NCBI GenBank assembly: GCA_016199625.1
Contig: JACQGI010000023.1
Location: forward strand, 1-64,000
Direction: 5' to 3'
DNA from: Acidobacteriota bacterium
GTDB taxonomy: Bacteria > Acidobacteriota > Vicinamibacteria > Fen-336
Length of the DNA: 64,000 bases
The position numbers and the translations under genes are program-made. Shown in pieces: positions 8,306 to 16,700 of the stretch. The notes beneath the pieces are model-generated. The model ran no database searches and was not told where the DNA came from. It worked only from the letters and a program-made list of their open reading frames with translations. Numbering within the stretch: position 1 is the stretch's first letter; each line of letters opens with the position of its first letter.

Positions 8306-10120
8306 ATGGCTCACGCCGAGGCACACGCCGCAGAGGCCCACGCGCCCCAGGCCTTCATCTGGAAGTACGTCTTCAGCAAGGACCACAAGGTCATCGGCGT
8401 CCAGTACTACGTCACGGCGATGCTCATGGCCTTGATCGCGGGCCTGCTCGCCATGCTGATCCGCCTGCAAGTGGGCTTCCCCGAAGCGACCTGGCCCACA
8501 CTCGGAAAGCTGCTGCCCAGAGGGTTCAGCGACGGCATCATGAGCCCCGAGTTCTACGCCATGCTCTTCACGATGCACGGCACCATCATGGTGTTCTTCG
8601 TCCTCTCCACGGCACCGGTCTCGGGCTTCGGCAACGTTCTGATCCCCCTGCAGGTGGGATGGCGAGACATGGCCTTTCCGTTCCTCAACGCCCTCTCGTA
8701 CTGGACCTTCCTCCCGGGCTGCATCATCATCCTCGCTTCGTTCTTCGTGGGCGCGGGAGCCGCCGCCGGCGGCTGGACGTCCTACCCGCCGCTCTCGGCC
8801 CTCCAGGGCGCCGTCCCCGGATCGGGCACCGGCCAGACCCTGTGGATCGTCGGGATGGTGTTCTTCATCGCGTCGTTCACCATGGGCGGCCTCAACTTCC
8901 TCACGACCATCCTGAACCTCCGGACGAAGGGCATGTCGCTCACGCGCCTGCCCCTCACCATGTGGGCGATGCTCCTCGTGGCGGTCCTCGGCCTCCTCTC
9001 CTTCCCCTCGTTGGTCGCCGGCTGCATCCTGCTCCTCTTCGACCGCCACTTCGGCACGAGCTTCTACCTGCCGAGCGGCCTCATCCTCACCAACGTGCCT
9101 CTCCTGAACCCCGACGGCACGCCGCTCCACGCGGGCGGTTCGCCGCTGCTCTGGCAGCACCTGTTCTGGTTCCTCGGCCACCCCGAGGTCTACATCCTGA
9201 TGCTGCCGGCCCTGGGCTTCACCTCCGACATCCTCTCGACCTTCTGCCGCAAGCCGATCTTCGGTTACAAGAGCATGGTGGGCGCCATGGTGTCCATCGG
9301 GGCGCTGAGCTTCCTGGTGTGGGGCCACCACATGTTCGTGTCGGGGATGAACCCGTACCTGGGCATGGCCTTCGCCGTCTTCACGATGCTCATCGCCGTT
9401 CCCTCGGCCGTGAAGGTCTTCAACTGGCTGGCGACACTGTGGGGCTCGCGGATCCAGTACCGCACCCCCGTCTTCTGGGCCCTGGGCGTCGTGTCGCTCT
9501 TCATCAGCGGCGGCCTCTCGGGGATCTGGCTGGGCCAGTCGGCGGTGGACATCCCCCTCCACGACACGTATTTCGTCGTGGCGCACTTCCACCTCATCAT
9601 GGCCGGCGCGGCCCTGTTCGGCGTGTTCGGCGCCACGGCGTACTGGTTCCCGAAGATGTTCGGGCGCATGATGAACGAGACGCTGGGGAAGGCGCATTTC
9701 TGGTTCACCTTCGTGGCCTACTACTGCACCTTCTTCCCGATGCACTACATCGGCATCGCGGGCCACATGCGGCGGATCTACGCATCGGGCCGGCCCATCG
9801 GCTACTACGAGTTCCTGGAGCCCCTCCAGGAGATCAACGTCTTCATCACACGGTCGGCCCTCGTCCTGGGAGCCTCGCAGCTGCTCTTCTTCGTCAACTT
9901 CTTCTGGAGCGCCTTCAAGGGGCCCAAGGCCTCGGAGAACCCCTGGAACGCCGCCGGGCTCGAGTGGACGACACCCTCGCCGCCGGGGCACGGCAACTGG
10001 CCCGGCGAGATCCCCGAGGTCCACCGCTGGCCGTACGACTACAGCGTGCCCGATGCGCCGAAGGACTTCGTCCCGCAGACCGACCCGGCCCCCATCGGCG
10101 CCAGGGCCGGGGGACACTAG
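8306..10120 (+). CDS. coxA: Cytochrome c oxidase subunit I (A1-type)
   Basis: Catalytic subunit reducing O2 to water and pumping protons in the inner membrane; 604 aa. The heme a ligands are H91 (TMHGTIMV) and H429, and the heme a3 ligand is H427 (VVAHFHLIM). The CuB ligands are H292 in GHPEVY and the pair H341-H342 in WGHHM. E294 and the cross-linking Tyr Y296 in GHPEVY mark the A1 subfamily with a D-channel glutamate. The K-channel Lys is present in VPSAVKVFNW, with Ser in the usual Thr position. It lies tightly between coxB and the first coxC. Confidence 0.97.
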   Translation: MAHAEAHAAEAHAPQAFIWKYVFSKDHKVIGVQYYVTAMLMALIAGLLAMLIRLQVGFPEATWPTLGKLLPRGFSDGIMSPEFYAMLFTMHGTIMVFFVLSTAPVSGFGNVLIPLQVGWRDMAFPFLNALSYWTFLPGCIIILASFFVGAGAAAGGWTSYPPLSALQGAVPGSGTGQTLWIVGMVFFIASFTMGGLNFLTTILNLRTKGMSLTRLPLTMWAMLLVAVLGLLSFPSLVAGCILLLFDRHFGTSFYLPSGLILTNVPLLNPDGTPLHAGGSPLLWQHLFWFLGHPEVYILMLPALGFTSDILSTFCRKPIFGYKSMVGAMVSIGALSFLVWGHHMFVSGMNPYLGMAFAVFTMLIAVPSAVKVFNWLATLWGSRIQYRTPVFWALGVVSLFISGGLSGIWLGQSAVDIPLHDTYFVVAHFHLIMAGAALFGVFGATAYWFPKMFGRMMNETLGKAHFWFTFVAYYCTFFPMHYIGIAGHMRRIYASGRPIGYYEFLEPLQEINVFITRSALVLGASQLLFFVNFFWSAFKGPKASENPWNAAGLEWTTPSPPGHGNWPGEIPEVHRWPYDYSVPDAPKDFVPQTDPAPIGARAGGH

Positions 10121-10124
10121 GGCG

Positions 10125-10775
10125 ATGCCGGCCGAGGCCCTCGAGGACCGCGCGAAGGAGACCCCGACGCATTCCGGGGGCGGACGTCCCGAGAGCCGCT
10201 GCGGCGCCCCCGGGGGCGACCCGGGGCCCGGAGGAACCGGCATCCTCGGCGACCCCGCGCTCTTCGGCGTCTGCGCCTTCCTCGGGACCGTGACGATGCT
10301 CTTCGTGGGCATGACGAGCGCCTACATGGTGCGGCGTGCCTCGGCCGACTGGCGCCCGCTCGCGCCCCCGGCGATCCTGTGGCTGAATACCGGCGCGCTC
10401 CTCGCCAGCAGCGCGGCCCTCGAAGTCGCCCGGCGTCGCTTCCGGGGATGGGACCTGCCCGCAGCACGGACCTGGGTGGCGGTCACCGGCCTGCTCGGCG
10501 CCCTCTTCGTCGCGGGGCAGTACGGCGCGTGGCGTGCGCTCGCGGCCCAGGGCATCTTCCTCGCCAGCAACCCGCACAGCTCGTTCTTCTACGTGCTCAC
10601 GGGCCTCCACGGCCTGCACCTGCTGGGCGGGCTGGCCTGGTTCGCTGCGGTCGCTTCGCGGCTCCGCCGCATGACGCTCACTCCCGGGGAAGACGGCCTC
10701 CGGCTCTTCGCCGTGTACTGGCACTTCCTGGCCGGGCTCTGGGTCTACCTGTTGCTCGTGCTGTTCGTGCTCTGA
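10125..10775 (+). CDS. coxC: Cytochrome c oxidase subunit III, first copy
   Basis: A 216-aa membrane protein starting at ATG 10125, just 4 nt after the coxA stop. The track start at 10053 lies inside coxA. After a 45-residue Gly/Pro-rich hydrophilic head come five helices with the COX3 pattern: FLGTVTMLFVGMTSAYMVRR, then NPHSSFFYVLTGLHGLHLLGGL and VYWHFLAGLWVYLLLVLF. Subunit III stabilises proton uptake and oxidase turnover. The second helix lacks the E-x-x-E region of longer mitochondrial-type subunits. A second subunit III follows at once. Confidence 0.82.
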   Translation: MPAEALEDRAKETPTHSGGGRPESRCGAPGGDPGPGGTGILGDPALFGVCAFLGTVTMLFVGMTSAYMVRRASADWRPLAPPAILWLNTGALLASSAALEVARRRFRGWDLPAARTWVAVTGLLGALFVAGQYGAWRALAAQGIFLASNPHSSFFYVLTGLHGLHLLGGLAWFAAVASRLRRMTLTPGEDGLRLFAVYWHFLAGLWVYLLLVLFVL

Positions 10776-10806
10776 GGACTGACGCGACGAGTCGCTCAAG
10801 GAGGAG

Positions 10807-11451
10807 ATGATGGACCACGGCGCCCACGCCGCCGTCATGGAGTCCCACTGGGGCGGCGGTGTGTCCCCGTTCGCCGCGACGTGGCAGAAGACGATGATGT
10901 GGATCTTCATCGTCACCGACGGCCTGCTGTTCTCCGGCCTGCTCTGCGGCTACGGCTTCCTGCGCATGGCCAACACGATCCCGTGGCCCAAGCAGTCCGC
11001 CGTCTTCAGCATCCCCTTCATCGCCCTCATGACCTTCATCCTGATCACCTCGAGCGCGACCATGGGGACGGCCGTGGGCGCCGCGAGGCTCGGCGACCGG
11101 AGGACCGCGGTCCGGTTCCTCTGGCTCACGATCCTGGGGGGCGCGGCCTTCCTCGGCTGCCAGGCCTACGAATGGACGCACGTCATCCACGACGGGGCCC
11201 GCCTGTACGGACCCCTGTCGGGGAGCGAGCTGGCCCACCTCGGCGTGCCCCGGCAGTTCCCCGCCGCCTTCTTCATCCTGACCGGCTTCCACGGCTCCCA
11301 CGTCCTCTCGGGCCTCGTGATCCTCACGATCACGGCTCTCCGGACGGGCCTGGGCAAGACCCCGGCGCAGGGCGTCGAGATGGCGGGGCTCTACTGGCAT
11401 TTCGTGGACCTCGTGTGGGTCTTCATCTTCACGCTGTTCTACCTCGTCTAA
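10807..11451 (+). CDS. coxC: Cytochrome c oxidase subunit III, second copy
   Basis: A 214-aa protein, also with the five-helix COX3 pattern: IFIVTDGLLFSGLLCGYGF, a conserved acidic site in CQAYEWTHVIHDG, then FFILTGFHGSHVLSGL and LYWHFVDLVWVFIFTLFYL. AGGAGA precedes tandem ATGs at 10807/10810. The two neighbours share the FxLTGxHGxHxLxGL and YWHF signatures, so they are tandem paralogues rather than one split gene. This copy is closer to typical subunit III. Both probably assemble with CoxA, possibly one mimicking helices that the other lacks (inference). Confidence 0.85.
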   Translation: MMDHGAHAAVMESHWGGGVSPFAATWQKTMMWIFIVTDGLLFSGLLCGYGFLRMANTIPWPKQSAVFSIPFIALMTFILITSSATMGTAVGAARLGDRRTAVRFLWLTILGGAAFLGCQAYEWTHVIHDGARLYGPLSGSELAHLGVPRQFPAAFFILTGFHGSHVLSGLVILTITALRTGLGKTPAQGVEMAGLYWHFVDLVWVFIFTLFYLV

Positions 11452-11462
11452 AGGAGCCGCGG

Positions 11463-11768
11463 ATGAGCGAGAGCACGCACGGCAGCCCTTACCGGGTCTA
11501 CTGGATCACGTGGGCGATCCTGCTGGTCATCACCGTGGCGATGCTCATGGCCGAGCGCTTCCACATGCCCCGCTGGTTCCTGATCGTCTTCCTGGTCGCT
11601 TTCATGATGGTCAAGGCCACCATGATCGGCGGCAACTTCATGCACCTCCGCTTCGAGAAGCGCAACCTGGCGGTGATGGTGGCGGCGGGCCTCCTCGTGA
11701 CCAGCCTGATCCTCTTCGCATACATCGCCCCCGAGAGCTGGAGCGTCCTGCGGAGCACCGTGCGATGA
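11463..11768 (+). CDS. coxD: Cytochrome c oxidase subunit IV (prokaryotic type)
   Basis: A 101-aa protein with three hydrophobic helices: YWITWAILLVITVAMLM, a second with FMMVKATMIGGNFMHLRFE, and a third near the C-terminus. The VKATxxxxxFMHL signature is typical of the COX4_pro family. ATG 11463 lies 11 nt after the second coxC. The subunit is non-catalytic and thought to stabilise the oxidase core. Its last codons overlap the next gene by 4 nt. Confidence 0.85.
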   Translation: MSESTHGSPYRVYWITWAILLVITVAMLMAERFHMPRWFLIVFLVAFMMVKATMIGGNFMHLRFEKRNLAVMVAAGLLVTSLILFAYIAPESWSVLRSTVR

Positions 11769-12043
11769 CGCGTACCCGCCTCGTGGTGGCGCTCGGCCTC
11801 CTGGCCCTCGTCGGACTGGCGGCCGTTCCGGCAGCCGAGGCGCAGTGCGCCATGTGCAAGGCCGCCCTCACGTCCTCCGACGAGGGGCGAGAGGTCGCGG
11901 CCACGCTGAATCGCGCCATCCTCGTGATGCTCGTGGGCCCGTACCTGATCGTGGGGACGTTCGTGCTCCTGATCTTCCGCCGCAGGATCGGCGCCGTCGC
12001 CGCGCGATGGGCGGAGCGCCTGCCCGGGCTGCGCCGGGCGTGA
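11765..12043 (+). CDS. Small secreted/membrane protein of cox operons, CxxC, unknown function
   Basis: A 92-aa protein with a cleavable-looking signal peptide (ending AEAQ), then CAMCKAAL directly at the mature N-terminus, a short linker, and one helix (LNRAILVMLVGPYLIVGTFVLLIF) with a basic C-terminal tail. The start ATG overlaps the coxD stop (ATGA), and its end overlaps the SCO start by 4 nt. Similar short proteins with a CxxC and an LNRGI-type helix occur beside SCO genes in other bacteria, from memory. A role in copper delivery or thiol chemistry during oxidase assembly is plausible but unproven. Confidence 0.65.
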   Translation: MTRTRLVVALGLLALVGLAAVPAAEAQCAMCKAALTSSDEGREVAATLNRAILVMLVGPYLIVGTFVLLIFRRRIGAVAARWAERLPGLRRA

Positions 12044-12684
12044 CGGTCCTCGGTCCCCGCGGCGCCCTCGTCGGAGCGCTGCTGCTCCCGATGACCAGCG
12101 GCTGCGTCTCCCTGCGCGCGGAGCCAGAGCTCCCCGTCCTCGCCGAGCTCCCGGCCTTCACCCTCGCGGGCCACGACGGAAGGCCGGTGACCCTGGAGGG
12201 CCTGCGCGGGCGGCCGTGGGTCGCCGACTTCATCTTCACGCGCTGCGGCGGCGTCTGTCCGGTCCTGACCGCGCAGATGGCCCGCCTCGAGCGCCGAGCG
12301 CCGCGGGGCGCGGCGTTCGTCTCGTTCACCGTGGACCCCGACCACGACACGCCCGAGGTCCTGGCGCGCTACGCCCGCCAGCACGCGGCGGGCGACCGCT
12401 GGGTCTTCGTGACCGGGCCCAAGGCGGCCCTCCACGAGCTGTCCACCGAGGGGTTCAAGCTGGCCGCCTTCGAGGTCCCGCCGGGCGAGCAGGGCGGAGG
12501 CGACGGCCCCTTCCTCCACAGCGGGAAGCTCGTCCTCGTGGACGGCCGCGGCTGCGTGAGGGGCTACTACGACAGCGAGGACGGGGAGGACCTCGAGGCC
12601 CTCGCCGCGGACCTGGCGCGCGTCGTCCGCGAAAACCCGTCCTCGGGCAGGGGTGGCGTGCCCTCGGGACGCGAGGGCTCGTGA
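12040..12684 (+). CDS. SCO1/SenC-family copper chaperone, probable lipoprotein
   Basis: Thioredoxin-fold copper-insertion factor for the CuA site. The GTG at 12040 overlaps the preceding stop (GTGA) and gives 214 aa. The N-terminus is hydrophobic and ends in a Cys (MTSGC) that may be lipidated. The metal-binding CxxxC is TRCGGVCPVL. The third ligand is the His in FLHSGKLVLV, and the family phrase FVSFTVDPDHDTPEVL is present. The C-terminal 20 residues are Gly/Arg/Ser-rich. The neighbouring oxidase and DUF420 genes support an assembly role. Confidence 0.88.
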   Translation: MTVLGPRGALVGALLLPMTSGCVSLRAEPELPVLAELPAFTLAGHDGRPVTLEGLRGRPWVADFIFTRCGGVCPVLTAQMARLERRAPRGAAFVSFTVDPDHDTPEVLARYARQHAAGDRWVFVTGPKAALHELSTEGFKLAAFEVPPGEQGGGDGPFLHSGKLVLVDGRGCVRGYYDSEDGEDLEALAADLARVVRENPSSGRGGVPSGREGS

Positions 12685-13094
12685 CCCTCCGCGACCTCCC
12701 CGCCCTGAATGCCGCCCTGAACGCCACGAGCGCGTTGCTCCTCGCGGCGGGCTACGTCTTCATCCGGACCGGACGTCGGGGAGCCCACGCCGCCGCGATG
12801 CTCTCGGCCCTGACGACCTCCACGGTCTTCCTGGCGTCGTACCTCGTCTACCACGTCCAGGTGGGCTCGGTGCGATTCCAGGGGGAAGGGCCTGTCCGGA
12901 CGGTCTACTTCGGGATCCTCCTCACCCACACGCTCCTTGCGGCGGCTCTCGTCGTTCTCGTGCCGCTCACGCTGGCACGGGCCCTGCGCGAGAGGTTCGA
13001 TGCCCACCGGCGGGTCGCCCGTGTCACGCTCCCGATCTGGGCGTACGTCTCCGTGACCGGTGTCGTGGTGTACTACATGCTGTACAGGATGTAG
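12681..13094 (+). CDS. DUF420-family membrane protein, oxidase-associated
   Basis: A 137-aa protein with four hydrophobic helices. The GTG overlaps the SCO stop by 4 nt. The pattern LNATSALLLAAGYVFIRTG, then SYLVYHVQVGSVRFQGEGPVR and VYFGILLTHTLLAA, with a C-terminal VTGVVVYYML, is that of the DUF420 family. Conserved histidines in YHVQ and THTLLA could bind heme or metal. The family is regularly found with SCO and cytochrome oxidase genes (Bacillus CtaM is related). It is the last gene of the cox operon. Confidence 0.82.
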   Translation: MTLRDLPALNAALNATSALLLAAGYVFIRTGRRGAHAAAMLSALTTSTVFLASYLVYHVQVGSVRFQGEGPVRTVYFGILLTHTLLAAALVVLVPLTLARALRERFDAHRRVARVTLPIWAYVSVTGVVVYYMLYRM

Positions 13095-13189
13095 CCGCGC
13101 CCTACGTCCCCTCCCGGGCCACCCGGCGGAGTATAGCAGCGCGTGGCCTCGGGCCGGGACAGACGTCTCCGGCCGGGGACGCCGTCGCC

Positions 13190-13205
13190 GCCGACAAGTG
13201 TCGGC
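13190..13205. terminator. Palindromic hairpin after the cox operon
   Basis: GCCGACA and TGTCGGC separated by AG form a 16-bp palindrome about 95 nt past the DUF420 stop and 43 nt before the next promoter. No T-run follows, so it may be a weak terminator or an operator. The rest of the 193-bp gap shows nothing else clear. Confidence 0.3.
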
Positions 13206-13247
13206 CCTGCAGCAGGATGTGAACGGCACGCCGCGTGCTTCCCTTCG

Positions 13248-13277
13248 TTGACGGGTTTCCGCTCGGAGGTCTACCAT
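13248..13277 (+). promoter_or_regulatory. Sigma-70-like promoter of the NTF2-like/histidine kinase pair
   Basis: TTGACG at 13248-13253 and TACCAT at 13272-13277 with an 18-bp spacer. The -10 ends 10 nt before the ATG at 13288, so the transcript is predicted to be leaderless or nearly so. Confidence 0.6.
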
Positions 13278-13287
13278 CGGACGGACG

Positions 13288-13737
13288 ATGCTCTCGACGC
13301 CGCTCCTCGCGCTGTCCCTGGCGGTGCCCGCGGCGCCTCGCGCCTTCGACGAGGGACCCCCTGAGCCCGCCCTCGCCACGCGTCTCGACCGCATCGAGAC
13401 CGCCTTTCGTTCCGGCGACGCGGCGTCCCTGCGCCTCTCCCTCGCGAGCTCGACGAAAGTCCACGTGGACCTCCCCGATCTCCCCGACGGACCCGGCTCG
13501 TACGGGGCCGGGCAGCTCCAAGTGATGTTCGGCCACATCTTCGGTGCGTTCGGCACGCGCGAGTTCTCCATCCACCGTGACGGCGTCCGCGTCTCGCGGC
13601 CCGGCACCGCCTTCGCACGTGGCCGCTGGGTCCGCCGGAGCCAGCCCGACGGGCCCGAGACCGTCCAGGTCCTCACTTTCACCCTGCGCGAAGAGAAGGG
13701 GGACTGGCGGATCTCCGAGATCCGCTCGTCGCGGTAG
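13288..13737 (+). CDS. Secreted NTF2-like protein (DUF4783-like)
   Basis: A 149-aa protein with a signal peptide (cut near VPAAPRAF). The mature part begins with a helix typical of NTF2-like folds (LATRLDRIETAFRSGDAASLRLSL) and ends in paired beta-strands (VQVLTFTLREEKGDWRISEIRSS). This helix-then-sheet order with a terminal DWRIxEIR matches DUF4783/SnoaL-like proteins. No catalytic residues can be named. Its stop shares one base with the start of the large histidine kinase, so the two are co-transcribed, and it may be a periplasmic partner of that sensor (inference). Confidence 0.6.
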   Translation: MLSTPLLALSLAVPAAPRAFDEGPPEPALATRLDRIETAFRSGDAASLRLSLASSTKVHVDLPDLPDGPGSYGAGQLQVMFGHIFGAFGTREFSIHRDGVRVSRPGTAFARGRWVRRSQPDGPETVQVLTFTLREEKGDWRISEIRSSR

Positions 13738-16700
13738 TGCGCGGTTCCCCTCCCGGGCGCCACACGGCCGCGGCGTCGTCCTTCGCCCTGGCCGTTGCCG
13801 CCACGCTCACCGCCGTCGCAGGTGCGGCGCACCTGCGCCTCGAGGCCAGCCGGGCGCCCATGGCGGCCGAGGAGAGGTCGCGGGCGCGTCTCGCCGCCGT
13901 GGAGGTACGGCTACGGCGCCTCGTCCTCGCCGCGGAGTCGGCCGCGGGGCGCGTCGCCACGCTGCCCGAGACCCTTTCCGCTCTCGCAGGTGAGCCCGGC
14001 GCCCTCGCGCGCCTGTTCGCGACCCTCGACGCCGTGCGCCTCTCCGACGACGAGCGTCCCGCCCTGGCCGTCCACGTGCTGCCCCTCGCCACGCGGGCCT
14101 GGTCGGGTCGCATCACGGACCCTCGGGCTCTTCAGGGCATCGCCGGCCCGAAACGGGACGTCTTCGTCCTCGCCGGGAGCGTGACGACCACCCTCGTCGC
14201 CACGCGGCCGATCCTGGGCCCGGACGGCCGGCCCCTCGGCATCGCCACGGCCGAGCTGCCCGTGGCGATACGCAGGAACATCCGCAACGAATACCTCTCG
14301 GACTTCGACCGCCTGGCCGGGGAGCAGGCCGGTGTCGAGGTTCGCTACGTGGACGCGCGTGACGACGTTCCGGAGGCGCGGGCCTTCCCGGATCTCGCCG
14401 ACGGCGCCGCTGCCCTCGAGGAGACGCTGCGGGCCCCTGATGGCGGCACCCTCGCCCACGTCCGCGTGCGGCCGCCCTCGCCGGAAGACACCCTCGGGCC
14501 CCTCTCTGCGGCCTATCGCCGGGTCGTCTCCGGCCTCGGCCTCCTGGCCCTCTTGGCCTGGACCCTCCGCGACACACCGCGATGGCGCCTGCGCCTCGCC
14601 GCCGGAGCCACGGCCCTCCGTGCCCTCCCCCTCCTGCTCGGCCCTCCCGTGCCCGCCGCGGATTCGCGACTGCTCTCCGCGGACGTCTACGCCTCCACGG
14701 CCCTCGGTCCCCTGACCCGGAGCCCCCTCGACCTGCTGCTCACATCCGTCTGGGTCCTCGTCCTCGCCGGCCTCCTCTTCGAGCGGGCGGCCTCCCGGCT
14801 CCGACCGCCCGCCCGCCCGGCGGTCGCGCTGGTCGTCTACCTGGCGACGCTGCCCGCCCTCGGCGGCGTCTTCGCCTGGGTCGCCGACACGTCGGCCAAC
14901 TGCTCCCTGGACCTCGAGTCGATCGCCCTCGTCCCGGCGAGCGCGGCCCATCTGGTTCTGCAGATCTCCCTCCTCCTCGTCCTGGCCGCCGGAGGCCTCG
15001 TCCTCGGTGCGATCCTTTGCCTGGCCGGCCCCGTCCCGACGGCGGCCTCGGGCCGCCTCGTCCGGCTCGGGTCCGCGACGCTCGTAGCCCTCGCGGCGTT
15101 CCGCTTGTGGCCCCGCGACCTGATCGGCCTGCCGCTCGTGCCTGCCGTCGCCCTCGTGCTCCTGGCTGCTCTCCCGGGCGCAGGGCGCCCGGCGTGGCAG
15201 GACCGACTGGGCTCCCGAGGCCCTGGTGCCCTGGCGGGCCTCGCGCTGGCCACGGTCGCGCTCCTCGCGCTGATGCTCTACCCGACGCTCGTCCACTACG
15301 GCGAGAAGAACGCGCGGCAGCAGATCGAGCACGACCACGCACCGCTCGTCAGACGTCAACCCCAGTGGCGCGAGTACGTGCTCCGCGAGACGCGCCAGCG
15401 CATCGACGTCTTGAACGTCCTCGAGGATCTCCCGTGGGGATCGGCCCCGCCGCTCCTCGAGGAGCTCGCCTTCGCCGTCTGGTCGAGCACGGACCTCGCG
15501 GCCTTCGGCTTCTCCTCGGCCGTCGAGATCCAGGATCCTGCCGGCTCCGTCGTGAGCCGCTTCGCCCTCAACCTGCCCGCCGTGGGCGGGTCGCCGCCTC
15601 CGCTGCCGCAGAGCGACGAGTGGGTGACCGGCCGCGACGACCTCCCGGCCGCGGGCGGGGGCGGCCAGGTCCTCCACGCCCGACGCCTGCTCTCCTACCA
15701 TGGCGAGGTCCACGGGGCCGTCCACGTCTACGTGAAGGACGACTTCTGGAATCTGCCCTTCATCCGGCCTCGGGACCCCTACTCCGTGCTCTACCGGACC
15801 TCCACCCTCGGCACCACACGCAGTCGTCCGCTCGCGCTGCTCGCCTACGACCGATCGCGCCGCCTGTTGTTCAGCTCCGCGGAACAGCCCCCCGCCCTGA
15901 GTGCCACGCTCCTCGAGCGCGTGCGGCGGCACGGTGAAGGCTTCTGGACGACCCTCGCGGTGGACGGCCGGCCCCAGCACACGTTCCTGTTCGCCGACTC
16001 CCACGCCCTCTACGGCCTCGCGTACCCACGGATGGGCGCCGGCCGCTTCACGGCGGACCTCGTCGAGGCCGGGGCCGGCCTCACGCTGCTCGCCCTCGTC
16101 GTCCTCTTCGGCGTCCTGCTGGTCCGCACCGCCCTGGGTCGCGCGAGACTCTCGCTGCCTTCGCTCCTCGAGGCGGTCACGGGCCGCTTCACCCTCCGGC
16201 TCTTCGCGGCCTTCGTCGCCGTCGCGATCGTGCCCGTCCTCGTCCTGCAGGTCGTCGTTCGCGGCTTCGTGGCCGACCGCCTCCGCAGCGAGGCGGAAAG
16301 CGACGCCCTCGAGCGCGCCGCGGTGGCGAAGAAGGCCGTCGAGGACTACGTTCTTTACCAGCGCGGCGAGGCCCCGGGGCTGCAGCCCGGCCTCGACGCC
16401 GGCCTCGTCTACATCGCGAGCCTGGTCGGCAACGACCTCGACGTGTTCCACCACGGGCGCCTCGTGGCCTCGAGCAAGCGCGAGCTGTACGACTCGGGCC
16501 TCCTGCATCCGAGGGTGCCGGGCACGGCCTTCCGCTCCCTCGTCCTCGACAGCCAGCCCGCCATCGTCGGAACGGAGGGCATCGGCGGGTTCTCGTACCT
16601 CGTCGCCTCGGTCCCGGTCCGCCTCGACGCGTCGGAAGCGGGCATACTCTCCATGCCGCTGGGCCTGCGACAGAAGGAGGTCGAGGCGGTCCTCGAGGAC

